DNA of 64,000 nucleotides from Prescottella defluvii (GTDB taxonomy: Bacteria; Actinomycetota; Actinomycetes; Mycobacteriales; Mycobacteriaceae). Location of the stretch: positions 2,046,001 through 2,110,000 of the forward strand of contig CP121458.1 of the NCBI GenBank assembly GCA_029690005.1, written 5' to 3'. A model generated the notes under the pieces. That model was not told the DNA's origin. It saw nothing but the letters and a program-made list of their open reading frames with translations, and did not search any database. This document shows, in pieces, positions 12,757 to 21,899 of the stretch (positions within the stretch are counted from its first letter, which is position 1; every line of letters begins with the position of its first letter). A program made the translations under genes and the position numbers.

Positions 12757-13707
12757 TCAGCAGGGAGCGGAACCCGGGATGCTCGGGTCGAGCGCACGCC
12801 GCACCAGGAAGGTCGCCCGAGGGTCCTGGGTCGAGCCCCACGTGCGAGACCGTCGCGCCCGGGCAGCTGTCCTGGACCCATTCGTTGCGGACCGACCCCG
12901 CGCCGGGAACGAGGAACGATCCCTCGGGAGGTGTCACGACCGCGTCGGTCCGGGACGCGATGACCGTGTAGGCGATGCCCGGCATCGTCTCGCCGCCGGC
13001 GTTGAGGTCGGCGAGGAACCGGGAGCCGATCAACTGCTGATACGAGGCGAGGCCGATGCTCAGCCCGGCGAGGACCTCGTTCGTGCGTTCGTCGGTGACC
13101 CGCAGCGACGTGAACGTATCGATGAGACTCTGCTGGCCGTTGAACGTGGTGCCGTGCGTGGTGGGGCCCAGCATCACGAGGCCGTGAACCTTGTTGCGTG
13201 ACCGATCGGTCGGGTCGGCGCCGCCCTCGAATCGCAGGTACTGGCGGGCCATCGTGCCGCCCTGGGAGTGGCCGACGATGTCGACCTGAGCGGCACCAGT
13301 CCGGGCGCGGACGGTGTCGACGAAACCCGCCAGTTCGCGGGCCGAGTTGCGGATGTCGCCGCTGCCCCAGGACTGAGCTGCCACGCCGTAGTTCAAGGCG
13401 AAGACGCAGTAACCCTCGTTCCGCAGGACCGGCGAGACCGTGCCCCATGTCTCCTGCATGCTCATGCCGGTCCCGTGGACGAGGATCACCGGCCGCGGAT
13501 GCTGCGGGACGGTCGGCAGGACCAGTCGTTGGAGCCGGCAGGGGTCCCTTCAGGAGAGACGACCTGGTTCGCGACCGGCGCCGTCAATTCGGCGCTTCCT
13601 GGCGCCGGATCGGCTGTCGCGGTGGCCGGCTGGAGACCGACCGCACCGAAGAGGACCGCGGCGGCAGTCGCGAGAAGGATTGCCGGCCGACGGCGTCGAA
13701 GGACCAT
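12757..13707 (-). CDS. Secreted triacylglycerol-lipase-like alpha/beta hydrolase (frameshifted)
   Basis: Predicted exported hydrolase of the actinobacterial lipase/esterase type. The N-terminus (from 13707) is an Arg-rich start, a hydrophobic segment (AILLATAAAVLFGAVG) and an Ala-rich cleavage region, i.e. a signal peptide. The mature part has SNDWSC, ILVHGTG (oxyanion loop), VGHSQGG (nucleophile serine), a likely catalytic Asp in SRTDAVV and His in SHVGL. Two indels are inferred. A missing base near 13512 separates the signal-peptide half from the catalytic half. An extra base near 12822 changes the C-terminus; correcting it gives an ending in DPRATFLVRRALDP and GSAPC with stop at 12757-12759, instead of the apparent stop at 12746. 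It is closely similar in layout to the lipase at 38426-39384. The substrate cannot be told from sequence. Confidence 0.8.
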
Positions 13708-13891
13708 GCTGGGTGCTCCTGGAGAGGGGAGGAAGAGATGATTCGCTGAGATTGATATCAGACGAAAAGGGCATACCTACCCCAAAGCGCAGGTGAAAAT
13801 CAGAATGATTCGGGGTGACGAGTCGATGCGGACAGCGACGAGACACGCCGATCGTGAGGCGTGACGGTCCGGGACCCCGAACGAACCCTGC

Positions 13892-14755
13892 TCAGCCGGT
13901 CTCGGCAGCGCGCCGGTAGCCGCGGATGGCGGGATAGACGAAGACCGCGATCATCCCGAACGACCAGGCGAGCGTCTGCAGCACCGGCACCAGAGTCGGT
14001 CCGCCGAGCGCGAGTGCCCGCATCGCGTCGATCGCGCACGACATCGGCTGTGCTGCGACGATCGGTTGCAGCCACGTCGGGTACGCCATCACCGGCACGA
14101 ATCCGGAGTTGAAGAACATCAGGAGAGTGCAGCTGATCGAGACGAGCTCGACGAGAGGTGCATCGCCGGCGACGGTGGCCAACGCGGTCACCATCATCGC
14201 AAAGCCCATCCCGAAGATGATCGGAAGCACCAGCAGCAAGATGCTCGGCAGGATTCCCTGCGTCAGGCGGAAACCGAGCACGAACCCGACCGCCAGGATC
14301 ACGAGGGTCGTGATGAAGACCCGCACTGCTTCGGCCATCATGCGGCCGACGAGACCCGCGGCGCGGTGGGTCGGCAGCGTCCAGAACCGTGACAGCAGGC
14401 CCGTCTTCCGTTCGGCCCGTAAGCCGACGGCGCTCACGATCGAGCCGAACATCGCGCCGATGAGGATGATCATCGGAACCTGGCCGTAGACGGCGGGCTG
14501 ACCCGTTGCCGCGGTCACGGTGTTGCCGATGACGATCCGGAACATCACCAGCGTCAGTGCTGGGTACAGGAGCGCCTGGATCATCGTGGACGGATCACGG
14601 GACCAGCGCATCAGCAGCCGCTTGCACTGGATGAGGCTGTGGGTCCACAGCGCCCTTGCGGACGACTCGGGCCACGTCTCGTTCGGCAGCGGGAACGCGA
14701 ACATGTCGTCGGCCGACGGGCTCGCCGTCATCGTGGACTTCGCGGAGTTACTCAC
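13892..14755 (-). CDS. ABC-2 type transporter permease (DrrB/DrrC-like)
   Basis: Inner-membrane permease of an ABC exporter, 287 residues. It starts at GTG 14755, overlapping the stop of the upstream permease in a GTGA arrangement, which marks translational coupling. It has about six hydrophobic segments, among them MIILIGAMFGSIVSAVGL, VFITTLVILAVGFVLGF and ILLLVLPIIFGMGFAMMV, and the NSGFVPVMAYPTWLQPI stretch typical of ABC-2 permeases, also present in its partner as SSGFVPVSGFPEWIQPF. The cytoplasmic N-terminus (WTHSLIQCKRLLMRWSRDP) is usual for drug exporters of the DrrB/DrrC class. With the next two genes it forms a complete exporter. The substrate is unknown; the neighbouring NRPS product is one candidate. 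Confidence 0.88.
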   Translation of the reverse strand: MSNSAKSTMTASPSADDMFAFPLPNETWPESSARALWTHSLIQCKRLLMRWSRDPSTMIQALLYPALTLVMFRIVIGNTVTAATGQPAVYGQVPMIILIGAMFGSIVSAVGLRAERKTGLLSRFWTLPTHRAAGLVGRMMAEAVRVFITTLVILAVGFVLGFRLTQGILPSILLLVLPIIFGMGFAMMVTALATVAGDAPLVELVSISCTLLMFFNSGFVPVMAYPTWLQPIVAAQPMSCAIDAMRALALGGPTLVPVLQTLAWSFGMIAVFVYPAIRGYRRAAETG

Positions 14756-15615
14756 TTGCGCCTCACGCTTGCCCACACAGCCAGGGGAGCGAAGACCGCC
14801 ATCAGCCCGACGCACCACGCCGCGGCGGGGAAGAACGTCGACGCGGTCAGCGAACCCGCGGCCATGTCGCGCATGGCGTAGGAGAACTGGGAAATCGGCT
14901 GGTTGCGCACGAACGGCTGGATCCACTCGGGAAATCCGGATACCGGAACGAAACCGCTCGACAACATGCCGAGGATCAACTGTGGCAACGCGAGTGACTG
15001 CGACGTCGCCTCGGGGGATTTCGAGAGTGTGCCGATCGCGTCGGCACCGAGGGACAACGCGAGACTGATCGCGAGCGCCAACAGGCAGAACAGCGCGGCC
15101 AGCGCTACTCCGCCGCTGAAGCGGAACCCGATGACGTAGCCGTATATGAGCGCCGCCGTCAGCGTGATCGTGGACCGCACCAGTCCGCTCGTCATCCGCG
15201 ATATCAGCGGAACCGGCCCCGACACCGGCATCGTCTTCAGCCGTGTCGTCAGGCCGTGCAGGGCCTCGACCGACGCCAACTGCGACGCCGAGATCGCGGT
15301 GAACGCCATCGCCTGCAGCACGATGATCGGCATCAGGAACTGGGCGTAGTCGATGCCCTGCAGCTTCATCACGAACCGCAGCGGGAGATCGAAGCCGATC
15401 GTGAAGATCAGCGGTGCGATGACCGCGACTGCGAGCTCACCGGTCTTCACCATCGACTTGAGCGTGCGGCCGGTCAGCGCGAGCCACTGCTGGAAGCCGT
15501 TGGGATCCGGGCGCCTGTGCGAGCCGACCCGCCTCGCCGGCACCGTCAGCGTTGCCCGGTCCGACGCCGTGGACACCGTGAGACCCTGCGCGGCGCTCTT
15601 CGCCGGGGTGCTCAT
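14752..15615 (-). CDS. ABC-2 type transporter permease (DrrB-like)
   Basis: Second permease of the exporter, 287 residues. ATG 15615 overlaps the ATPase stop (ATGA), and its own stop overlaps the start of the next permease. The N-terminal ~50 residues are polar and Ser/Thr/Arg-rich. Hydrophobic segments follow, e.g. ELAVAVIAPLIFTIGF, FLMPIIVLQAMAFTAIS, STITLTAALIYGYVIGF, ALAALFCLLALAISLAL and a last one ending LAVWASVRRK. It shares the SSGFVP and P(E/T)W(I/L)QP segments with its partner. An open frame extends upstream of the chosen start but reads through the ATPase gene in another frame and is not coding. Confidence 0.88.
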   Translation of the reverse strand: MSTPAKSAAQGLTVSTASDRATLTVPARRVGSHRRPDPNGFQQWLALTGRTLKSMVKTGELAVAVIAPLIFTIGFDLPLRFVMKLQGIDYAQFLMPIIVLQAMAFTAISASQLASVEALHGLTTRLKTMPVSGPVPLISRMTSGLVRSTITLTAALIYGYVIGFRFSGGVALAALFCLLALAISLALSLGADAIGTLSKSPEATSQSLALPQLILGMLSSGFVPVSGFPEWIQPFVRNQPISQFSYAMRDMAAGSLTASTFFPAAAWCVGLMAVFAPLAVWASVRRK

Positions 15616-16591
15616 CGCAGGGTCTCCGGCGCGGAATGACCCGTCAGGGACAGGAAGACGTCGTCGAGCGACGGGCGGCGCAGCGCGATGTCGGCGAGCT
15701 CGATGCCCGCGGCGTCCAGTCGGCGCAGTGCCTCCGACAGCGTCGCAGCGCCGTCGGGTGCCGGGAGCGAGACGCGATCGAGGCCCTCGCCGCCCTCGGC
15801 GACCTCGGCGCGCACCTCCGGCGGAACGAGATTGCCGAGCGCGTGCACGGCCCACGGCAACTTCTGCGGATCGAGCGGCACCACCTCGCAGTAGCTACCG
15901 CCGGTACGCGCCTTCAGCTGGTCCGCGGTGCCCTCGGCGATGACGGTGCCGCGGTCGATGACGATGATGTTGTCGCTGAGCAGGTCGGCCTCCTCGAGGT
16001 ACTGCGTGGTCAGCAGCACGGTGATGCCCTGCTCCTTGAGCGTCGTGACGAGCGACCACACGCCCTGACGGCTACGCGGATCGAGACCGGTGGTCGGCTC
16101 GTCCAGGAACACGACCTCGGGGCGGACGACGAGTCCGCACGCGATGTCGATCCTGCGGCGCATACCGCCGGAGTAGTTGCGGACGGCTCGCTTGCCGGCG
16201 TCGAGGAGATCGAACTCGGTGAGCAGCGCCTGCGCCCGCTGCTTGGCGGATGCGCGATCGAGACCCATCAGCCGACCGAACAGCTCGATGTTCTCGCGGC
16301 CCAGAGGGTCTCGTCGAGTGCGGCGTACTGGCCCGTCATCATGATCGAGCGTCGGACGTCGGCGGCATGCGTGACGACGTCGTGGCCGGCGACCACCGCG
16401 CGTCCGCTGTCGGGGCGCAGCAGCGTCGACAGCACCTTCACCGTCGTCGTCTTGCCGGCGCCGTTGGGCCCGAGAATCCCCAGGACCGTGCCGCGCTTGG
16501 CTTCGAAACTGACACCCTGCAAGGCCTTCACGTCGCCGAAGGATTTGTGGACGTCGTCGACCAGCACAGCTGCGTCCTGGAATATGGGCAT
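15612..16591 (-). CDS. DrrA-type ABC transporter ATP-binding protein (frameshifted)
   Basis: Cytoplasmic ATPase powering the two permeases downstream. From ATG 16591, preceded by GGAG at 5 bases: Walker A GPNGAGKTT near residue 42, then MMTGQYAALDE (Q-loop), signature YSGGM, Walker B VVFLDEPTTGLD, and H-loop region LLTTQYLEEAD, where Q occupies the usual switch His position as in DrrA-family proteins. The C-terminal extension ends in RPSLDDVFLSLTG, typical of the daunorubicin-resistance ATPase family. One base is missing near 16303 between ALDETL and GRENIELFG, splitting the open frame; the two halves join cleanly. The operon order is ATPase, permease, permease, all with 4-base overlaps. Confidence 0.9.
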
Positions 16592-16785
16592 CGACACTCC
16601 GCTAGTTCACCTGGGTTGGATGGGTGACCGTCTCTCAGGGTCCACGCGTCCATCCGTCGACGTGTATTCCCTCCGCTTCGGGGAAATGTTACCCGGAGAC
16701 ACGGCCGCGCCGGTCTTTCGGACGCCGGAGCCGGAACGGCCGGGCCGTGCGGGCAGCCCGCGTTCGGGTCCGGTCTACCGCCGGA

Positions 16786-17481
16786 TCAGTCCCAGATCCC
16801 GGCCGATTCGAGGTGCTGCACCAGGCGCTTTGCGCCGTCCTCGAAGTGTGCTCTGGTCTCCGCCGCGACCGCCGCGTGATCCCGTGAGAGGAGCGCGGAG
16901 ATGAGACGTGTGTGACTCGCCACCGCGTCGTCGCCCCAGTGCCGATCCGACGAATAGAAGTGCACCGGCGTGTAGCGGGTGGCCCCCAGCAGGAACCACG
17001 ACAGCTTGCGGGCCCCCACCAGCCGGTTGAGGTACCGGTGGAAGCCGAACTCGAGCTCCTCGATCCTGGCCGCGTCCCCGACATCGACGGCACGTCGCAG
17101 CTGCTCGTTGAGCTCCGTCAGTTCCGCGGCGGTCGCGTCGTCGACGAGCTCGACGGCCCGGACGGCCAACTCCTCGGCGATCTGCCCCTGCAGCCAGAAG
17201 ATGTCGGCCACGTCCTCCCGGCTCAGGGGTGCGACGACGTACCCGCGGTGGGGGACCAGTTCGACGAGCCCCTCACCGCGCAGTGTCAACAGCGCCTCCC
17301 GGACCGGCGTGACACTGACGCCGAGGTCCGCCGCCGTCTCGTCCAGGCGGATGAAGTCGCCCGGACGCACCCCGCCCGACATGATCAGGTTCCGCACGTG
17401 CACGGCGACGTCGTCGGACAGTTGGGGGCGACGGCGCAACGTACGAGCCGATGCGGAACGAGGGGCGGCGGACGGGGCCAT
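16786..17481 (-). CDS. GntR-family transcriptional regulator with FCD ligand domain
   Basis: DNA-binding regulator, 231 residues from ATG 17481 (MAPSAAPRS), preceded by GGAG. The N-terminal winged helix-turn-helix runs about residues 25-85 and includes RLDETAADLGVSVTPVREALLTLRGEGLVELVPHRGYVV. The C-terminal all-helical FCD domain (about 95-220) contains the Asp/His-type ligand residues expected in this fold (EFGFHRYLNRL, SHTRLISALL, HFEDGAKRL). FCD regulators usually sense small carboxylates. The gene is divergent from the DUF2236 gene and lies just downstream of nothing else on its strand, so that neighbour, itself, or the exporter 190 bases away are the likely targets. Confidence 0.88.
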   Translation of the reverse strand: MAPSAAPRSASARTLRRRPQLSDDVAVHVRNLIMSGGVRPGDFIRLDETAADLGVSVTPVREALLTLRGEGLVELVPHRGYVVAPLSREDVADIFWLQGQIAEELAVRAVELVDDATAAELTELNEQLRRAVDVGDAARIEELEFGFHRYLNRLVGARKLSWFLLGATRYTPVHFYSSDRHWGDDAVASHTRLISALLSRDHAAVAAETRAHFEDGAKRLVQHLESAGIWD

Positions 17482-17521
17482 GGAGTACTCCTTCGCGGGA
17501 CGCGCACGTGCCCGCCGTCGT

Positions 17522-17557
17522 CGGTATCGGCGACCGGCAGTGACGTGTCCGATACCG
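17522..17557. promoter_or_regulatory. Candidate GntR operator: 9-base inverted repeat
   Basis: CGGTATCGG (17522-17530) and CCGATACCG (17549-17557) form a perfect inverted repeat with an 18-base spacer. It lies between the divergent GntR and DUF2236 genes. A second palindrome, CGATATATCG, is at 17596-17605. That the regulator binds here is an inference. Confidence 0.35.
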
Positions 17558-17606
17558 GACCCGCTGGTGTGATGCGTGCAACAATCAGATTCGGTCGATA
17601 TATCGG

Positions 17607-18920
17607 GTGGCTCGCGCGGGAGACCTGCGCGCCGGAAGTGCGGGGGCGCTTGTGAGTGTGGTCGTGTCCGAAGGTGGCCGGCGGGGCGTGGCACGGATCG
17701 ACCGGTCTCGATTGCCTGAGCCGATTCTGGCGGGAGCGCCGCGGCGTTTCATGCTCTCGCCCGCGTGGGCGCGCCGAGCGGGTGCTCCCATCCGCCGATT
17801 CATCCGGGTCGACCCCGAGCCGACGCCCGAGGATCTGGCGTTCGTCGCCGAGGCGCTGACGCGGTGCGATGACGCGGGTGATGCGCTCGCCGCCGCGATC
17901 TCCCAGCACCGCACCGTGACGATGAAGCAGTTCCGGACGGCGCTCGCGGACGGGATCGGCGCCGTGCCCGACGCGCCCGAGGCGCTGCGCACGTTCTTCG
18001 ACTCGATCGAGCGCAAGCCGGACTGGGTCGACGACGCCCTGATGCGGAGGGGAGCCGAGGTGTGCCGGCGCGGGGGAGTCAACAGCCTCGACGTGCTCGG
18101 ATCCGCCCTTCTGGCCGGATATCGGAGTTCGGCGACGACCGATCTGCTCGTGCGGACCGGGCGGCTGAACGGCGACGGGGCGCGGCGGAGGGTGGGCGAG
18201 ACCGTCAAGTGGTGGTACGAGTGCGTGCAGCCGGGCGGCATGGACCGGGACGGTCAGGGCTGGCAACTGACGATTCACGTGCGGCTCATGCACGCGATGA
18301 TCAATCGGCACTACGCCCGGAGTGACGACTGGAGCGTCGCGGACTGGGGGCTGCCGATCAACCAGGCCGATCAGTCGGCCACGTACGAGTTGTTCTGCTC
18401 CTTCTATCTGATGGGCATGCGCAGCCTCGGAATGCCGATCAGCCGCGACGATGGTCGCGCGGTCATGCACCTGTGGCGGTACATCGGCTGGTTGATGGGC
18501 GTCGACGACCGCTTCCTGGCCCTCGACGAGCAGGACGGGCGCCGCAAGCTCTACCACGTGCTCCTCACGTCACCGGCCCCTGACGAACACGCGGTGACCC
18601 TGGCACGCGCGCTCGTCGACTCGCGGCTGACGCTGGACTACGGACGGCTGCGCACACTGCGTCGGCGGTTCCAGTACCAGAAGATCCGTTCGGTCTCCGC
18701 CGCCCACATCGGACGCGTCGGCCTGGCCGAACTCGGACTCGGGTTCGCGTTGCCGTGGTACGCGGCCGTCCGTATCCCCGCGAACTTCGTCAAGCACACC
18801 GCGGCGCGGATCGTGCCGGGCGGGTCCGGGTGGCTGCTGCGGCGCAGCGAGCGGGAGCAGTACCGGGGGATGATGCGCCACTTCCCGGGCGAGCGTGCCG
18901 AGGTCGCCCGCCATCCGTGA
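17607..18920 (+). CDS. DUF2236 / MpaB-like family protein
   Basis: A 437-residue soluble protein of the DUF2236 (oxygenase MpaB) family. This family includes heme-containing latex-clearing proteins and mycophenolic-acid pathway enzymes. Family-like features are FMLSPAWARRAGAP near the N-terminus, the run of helices with LLAGYRSSATTDLLVRTGRL, WQLTIHVRLMHAMINRH with a conserved RLMHA histidine, QADQSATYELFCSFYLMGMRSLGMPISRDD, and HLWRYIGWLMGVDDRFL. GTG 17607 gives the longest frame; GTG 17652 (VSVVVSEGG) is an equally possible start because a palindrome sits just before 17607. The substrate is unknown. Divergent transcription from the GntR gene suggests joint control. Confidence 0.75.
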   Translation: MARAGDLRAGSAGALVSVVVSEGGRRGVARIDRSRLPEPILAGAPRRFMLSPAWARRAGAPIRRFIRVDPEPTPEDLAFVAEALTRCDDAGDALAAAISQHRTVTMKQFRTALADGIGAVPDAPEALRTFFDSIERKPDWVDDALMRRGAEVCRRGGVNSLDVLGSALLAGYRSSATTDLLVRTGRLNGDGARRRVGETVKWWYECVQPGGMDRDGQGWQLTIHVRLMHAMINRHYARSDDWSVADWGLPINQADQSATYELFCSFYLMGMRSLGMPISRDDGRAVMHLWRYIGWLMGVDDRFLALDEQDGRRKLYHVLLTSPAPDEHAVTLARALVDSRLTLDYGRLRTLRRRFQYQKIRSVSAAHIGRVGLAELGLGFALPWYAAVRIPANFVKHTAARIVPGGSGWLLRRSEREQYRGMMRHFPGERAEVARHP

Positions 18921-18932
18921 TCCCGGCGGGCG

Positions 18933-19412
18933 TCAGACGGGCGTGACCCAGACCGTGATGTCGGCGTGCACCACCTCGATGCCGGCCCGGTCGGTGATCG
19001 AGACGGGGATCGTCAGTTCCGTGCCGTCGGTGATGGAGTCGAAGTCGGGGACGGTGTCGAGGGTGGCGCCGGCCCGCAGCCGTGACTCGGCCTTCGCGAG
19101 GTAGCACACGTTCATCGCCTTGGGGATCCATCGATGCGTCGAGGGCACGGTCGCCTCGGCGAGCATGCCCATCGCGATCTCGGCGAGATTGCATGCCGCG
19201 ATCGCGTGGAAGGTCCCGAGATGGTTGTGCACACCCCACCATTTGGGGGCCGAAACCTCGCAGCGCCCGGGCTCCATGCGCTCGACGGTGGGCAGCACCG
19301 TCGCGAAGAAGGGGACGCGCGCACACATGCCGATGGAGAACAGGGAACGGCCGAATCTGTTGGCGGGCAACTTCTGCCAGCTTCGGTAGGTGGCGGTCGT
19401 GGGCGTCGTCAT
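18933..19412 (-). CDS. DUF4442 (hot-dog fold, thioesterase-like) protein
   Basis: 159 residues from ATG 19412. Family-like segments are RVPFFATVLPTVERMEPGRCEVSAPKWWGVHNHLGTFHAIAACNLAEIAMGML, where NHLGTFHA is the typical hot-dog helix, followed by VPSTHRWIPKAMNVCYLAKAES and a final beta segment ADITVWVTPV. Relatives are PaaI/YiiD-like acyl-CoA thioesterases, but the catalytic role is not established for DUF4442. It is convergent with the DUF2236 gene, with 12 bases between stops, and is headed by a palindrome at 19423-19438. Confidence 0.75.
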   Translation of the reverse strand: MTTPTTATYRSWQKLPANRFGRSLFSIGMCARVPFFATVLPTVERMEPGRCEVSAPKWWGVHNHLGTFHAIAACNLAEIAMGMLAEATVPSTHRWIPKAMNVCYLAKAESRLRAGATLDTVPDFDSITDGTELTIPVSITDRAGIEVVHADITVWVTPV

Positions 19413-19422
19413 GCATTGAGAT

Positions 19423-19438
19423 CTTACTCTCGAGTAAG
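19423..19438. promoter_or_regulatory. Palindrome upstream of DUF4442 gene (candidate operator)
   Basis: CTTACTC (19423-19429), TC, GAGTAAG (19432-19438) is a perfect 7-base inverted repeat 11 bases before the DUF4442 start. It has the size and symmetry of a TetR-type operator. No cognate regulator can be named. Confidence 0.4.
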
Positions 19439-19907
19439 TTCGATGGGGTGGAAGTGTGGTGCGCATACCCGCTGACCTCGAAAATTCCTCGGGGTGCGAT
19501 TTGAACTCTCGGGTCCGCTACGGCATACTGATCGGGTTGCCTTGACTGGGACGCGGTCCATTGCGACCCGAGTCAGGCTGGATGAACGTCGAGTATCGGG
19601 CCGAAATGCCTGGTCACGACGATGCAAGACGGAAGCAGTACCCAACGTTTGCGCCCCTTTGCGGGCGCATCCGGTGCGGTTCTCGCGGCTCCTGGGAAGG
19701 GATTTCCGGGGCCGGGGAATGAGCGGCCAGGCGACACGCCCGACCGCGTGGACCGGAGAACCATGACAGATGAACAGCGGCAGCGGATCGAGTGATGTCT
19801 CGATCGCCAGTGTTGTTCGTGTCGTGTTTCAGCTCGGGGCTGTGCAGACGAGGTAGTCCCCGGCTCGTTCGGGTTCTACGAAACGCGGCAAGAAAAGGAC
19901 ACTAAGC
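19439..19907 (+). promoter_or_regulatory. S10 operon upstream region and leader
   Basis: About 470 bases with no convincing gene. A promoter-like pair reads TTGAAC (19501-19506), 17 bases, CATACT (19524-19529), which would give a leader of roughly 370 bases before rpsJ. In the leader, GCGCCC-CTTTGC-GGGCGC near 19650-19668 can form a hairpin. A long leader is common for S10 operons. A regulatory role is an inference. Confidence 0.4.
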
Positions 19908-20213
19908 GTGGCGGGACAGAAGATCCGCATCAGGCTCAAGGCCTATGACCATGAGGCGATCGACGCGTCAGCGCGCAAGATCGTCGAGACGGTGACCCGT
20001 ACCGGGGCCCGCGTGGTCGGCCCGGTGCCGTTGCCCACCGAGAAGAACGTGTACTGCGTCATCCGCTCGCCGCACAAGTACAAGGACTCGCGCGAGCACT
20101 TCGAGATGCGTACTCACAAGCGGCTGATCGACATCCTCGACCCGACGCCGAAGACGGTCGACGCGCTCATGCGCATCGACCTTCCGGCCAGCGTCGACGT
20201 GAACATCCAGTGA
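19908..20213 (+). CDS. rpsJ: 30S ribosomal protein S10
   Basis: 101 residues from GTG 19908, with AAAGGA upstream. [28 protein letters not shown] and the loop [20 protein letters not shown] are the S10 hallmarks. S10 sits in the 30S head and also acts in transcription antitermination with NusB. First gene of the S10 operon. Intact and of normal length. Confidence 0.98.
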   Translation: MAGQKIRIRLKAYDHEAIDASARKIVETVTRTGARVVGPVPLPTEKNVYCVIRSPHKYKDSREHFEMRTHKRLIDILDPTPKTVDALMRIDLPASVDVNIQ

Positions 20214-20241
20214 GCTTGGGAAGACGCAGCGGAGATATCAA

Positions 20242-20895
20242 ATGACTAATCAGATCAAGGGAATCCTGGGCACCAAGCTCGGCATGACCCAGGTCTTCGA
20301 CGAGAACAACCGGGTCGTCCCGGTCACCGTCGTCAAGGCTGGGCCGAACGTCGTCACCCAGATCCGTACCGAAGAGCGTGACGGCTACAGCGCCGTGCAG
20401 CTGGCGTTCGGCGCCATCGACCCGCGCAAGGTGAACAAGCCCACCTCGGGCCAGTTCGCCAAGGCCGGCGTCACCCCGCGTCGCCACGTCGTCGAGCTCC
20501 GCGTTGCCGACACCTCCGCATACGAGGTCGGCCAGGAGCTGACGGCCGAGGTCTTCGAGGACGGCGCATACGTCGACGTCACCGGCACCAGCAAGGGCAA
20601 GGGCTTCGCCGGCACCATGAAGCGTCACGGCTTCGCCGGTCAGGGCGCCTCCCACGGTGCACAGGCTGTCCACCGTCGCCCGGGTTCCATCGGTGGCTGC
20701 GCCACCCCCGGCCGCGTGTTCAAGGGCATGCGCATGTCGGGCCGCATGGGCTCCGACCGCATCACGACGCAGAACCTCTCGGTCCACAAGGTGGACGCCG
20801 AGAACGGTCTGCTGCTGATCAAGGGTGCGATCCCCGGCCGCAAGGGTGGCCTCGTGATCGTCAAGACCGCAGTGAAGGGTGGTGCTTCGGCATGA
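20242..20895 (+). CDS. rplC: 50S ribosomal protein L3
   Basis: 217 residues. It opens with [17 protein letters not shown] and contains the conserved loop [25 protein letters not shown], which reaches toward the peptidyl-transferase centre, then GRMGSDR. Its stop overlaps rplD by 4 bases (ATGA), coupling translation. Confidence 0.98.
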   Translation: MTNQIKGILGTKLGMTQVFDENNRVVPVTVVKAGPNVVTQIRTEERDGYSAVQLAFGAIDPRKVNKPTSGQFAKAGVTPRRHVVELRVADTSAYEVGQELTAEVFEDGAYVDVTGTSKGKGFAGTMKRHGFAGQGASHGAQAVHRRPGSIGGCATPGRVFKGMRMSGRMGSDRITTQNLSVHKVDAENGLLLIKGAIPGRKGGLVIVKTAVKGGASA

Positions 20896-21557
20896 CCGAG
20901 ACCGCAACCAAGCTGACCCTCGACGTCAAGGCTGCCGGTGGCAAGACCAACGGCACCGTCGATCTCCCCTCCGAGATCTTCGACGCGACCGCGAACATCG
21001 CTCTGATGCACCAGGTCGTCGTTGCGCAGCTCGCTGCGGCACGTCAGGGCACGCACTCCACCAAGACCCGCGGCGAGGTCCGCGGCGGTGGCAAGAAGCC
21101 GTACCGCCAGAAGGGCACCGGCCGCGCACGTCAGGGCTCGACCCGTGCGCCGCAGTTCGCCGGCGGTGGCACCGTCCACGGCCCGCAGCCGCGTGACTAC
21201 ACGCAGCGCACCCCCAAGAAGATGAAGGCCGCCGCTCTCCGTGGCGCCCTCTCCGATCGGGCCCGCAGCGAGCGCATCCACGTCATCACCGAGCTGGTCG
21301 CCGGGCAGGTCCCGTCCACCAAGACGGCGAAGTCGTTCCTGGGCGAGCTGTCCGACCGCAAGAAGTTCCTGCTGGTCGTCGGCCGCGAGGACATCGCAGC
21401 GTGGAAGAGCGTCCAGAACCTGGAAGGCGTGCACCCCATTGCGCCCGACCAGCTCAACACCTACGACGTGCTCAACAGCGATGACGTCGTGTTCAGCCTC
21501 GAGGCTCTGAACACCTTCATCGCGGGCCCGGCCAAGAATGAGGAGGAGAGCAAGTGA
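20892..21557 (+). CDS. rplD: 50S ribosomal protein L4
   Basis: 221 residues. The long extended loop [36 protein letters not shown] lines the exit tunnel in ribosome structures. Start and stop overlap their neighbours by 4 bases. In some bacteria L4 feeds back on its own operon; nothing in the sequence proves that here. Confidence 0.98.
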
Positions 21558-21859
21558 GCACCATCGCCGACCCCCGCGACATCTTGCTGGCTCCGGTCAT
21601 CTCGGAGAAGTCCTACGGTCTGATCGAGGAAGGCACCTACACCTTCCTGGTGCACCCGGACTCGAACAAGACGCAGATCAAGATCGCCGTGGAGAAGATC
21701 TTCGGTGTGACCGTGACCAGCGTCAACACCGCCAACCGTCAGGGCAAGCGCAAGCGGACCCGCTTCGGTTACGGCAAGCGCAAGGACACCAAGCGCGCGC
21801 TCGTGACCCTCTCGGCCGACAGCAAGCCCATCGAGATCTTCGGAGGCCCGGTCGCGTAA
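21554..21859 (+). CDS. rplW: 50S ribosomal protein L23
   Basis: 101 residues from GTG 21554, overlapping the rplD stop (GTGA). It contains [19 protein letters not shown] and the [17 protein letters not shown] loop. L23 lies at the tunnel exit and is the docking site for trigger factor and signal recognition particle. Confidence 0.97.
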
Positions 21860-21899
21860 GCGTCTGGGACTTGACGAGATATAGAGGACGAGAAGACTC

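Noticed and set aside
12746..12830. Apparent lipase C-terminus ending at 12746 (SLLIEY).
   Set aside because: Removing one extra base near 12822 gives the family-like ending LVRRALDP...SAPC with stop at 12757-12759.
19439..19907. Small genes in the gap before rpsJ.
   Set aside because: Short frames on both strands lack ribosome sites and any family resemblance; the region reads better as promoter and leader.
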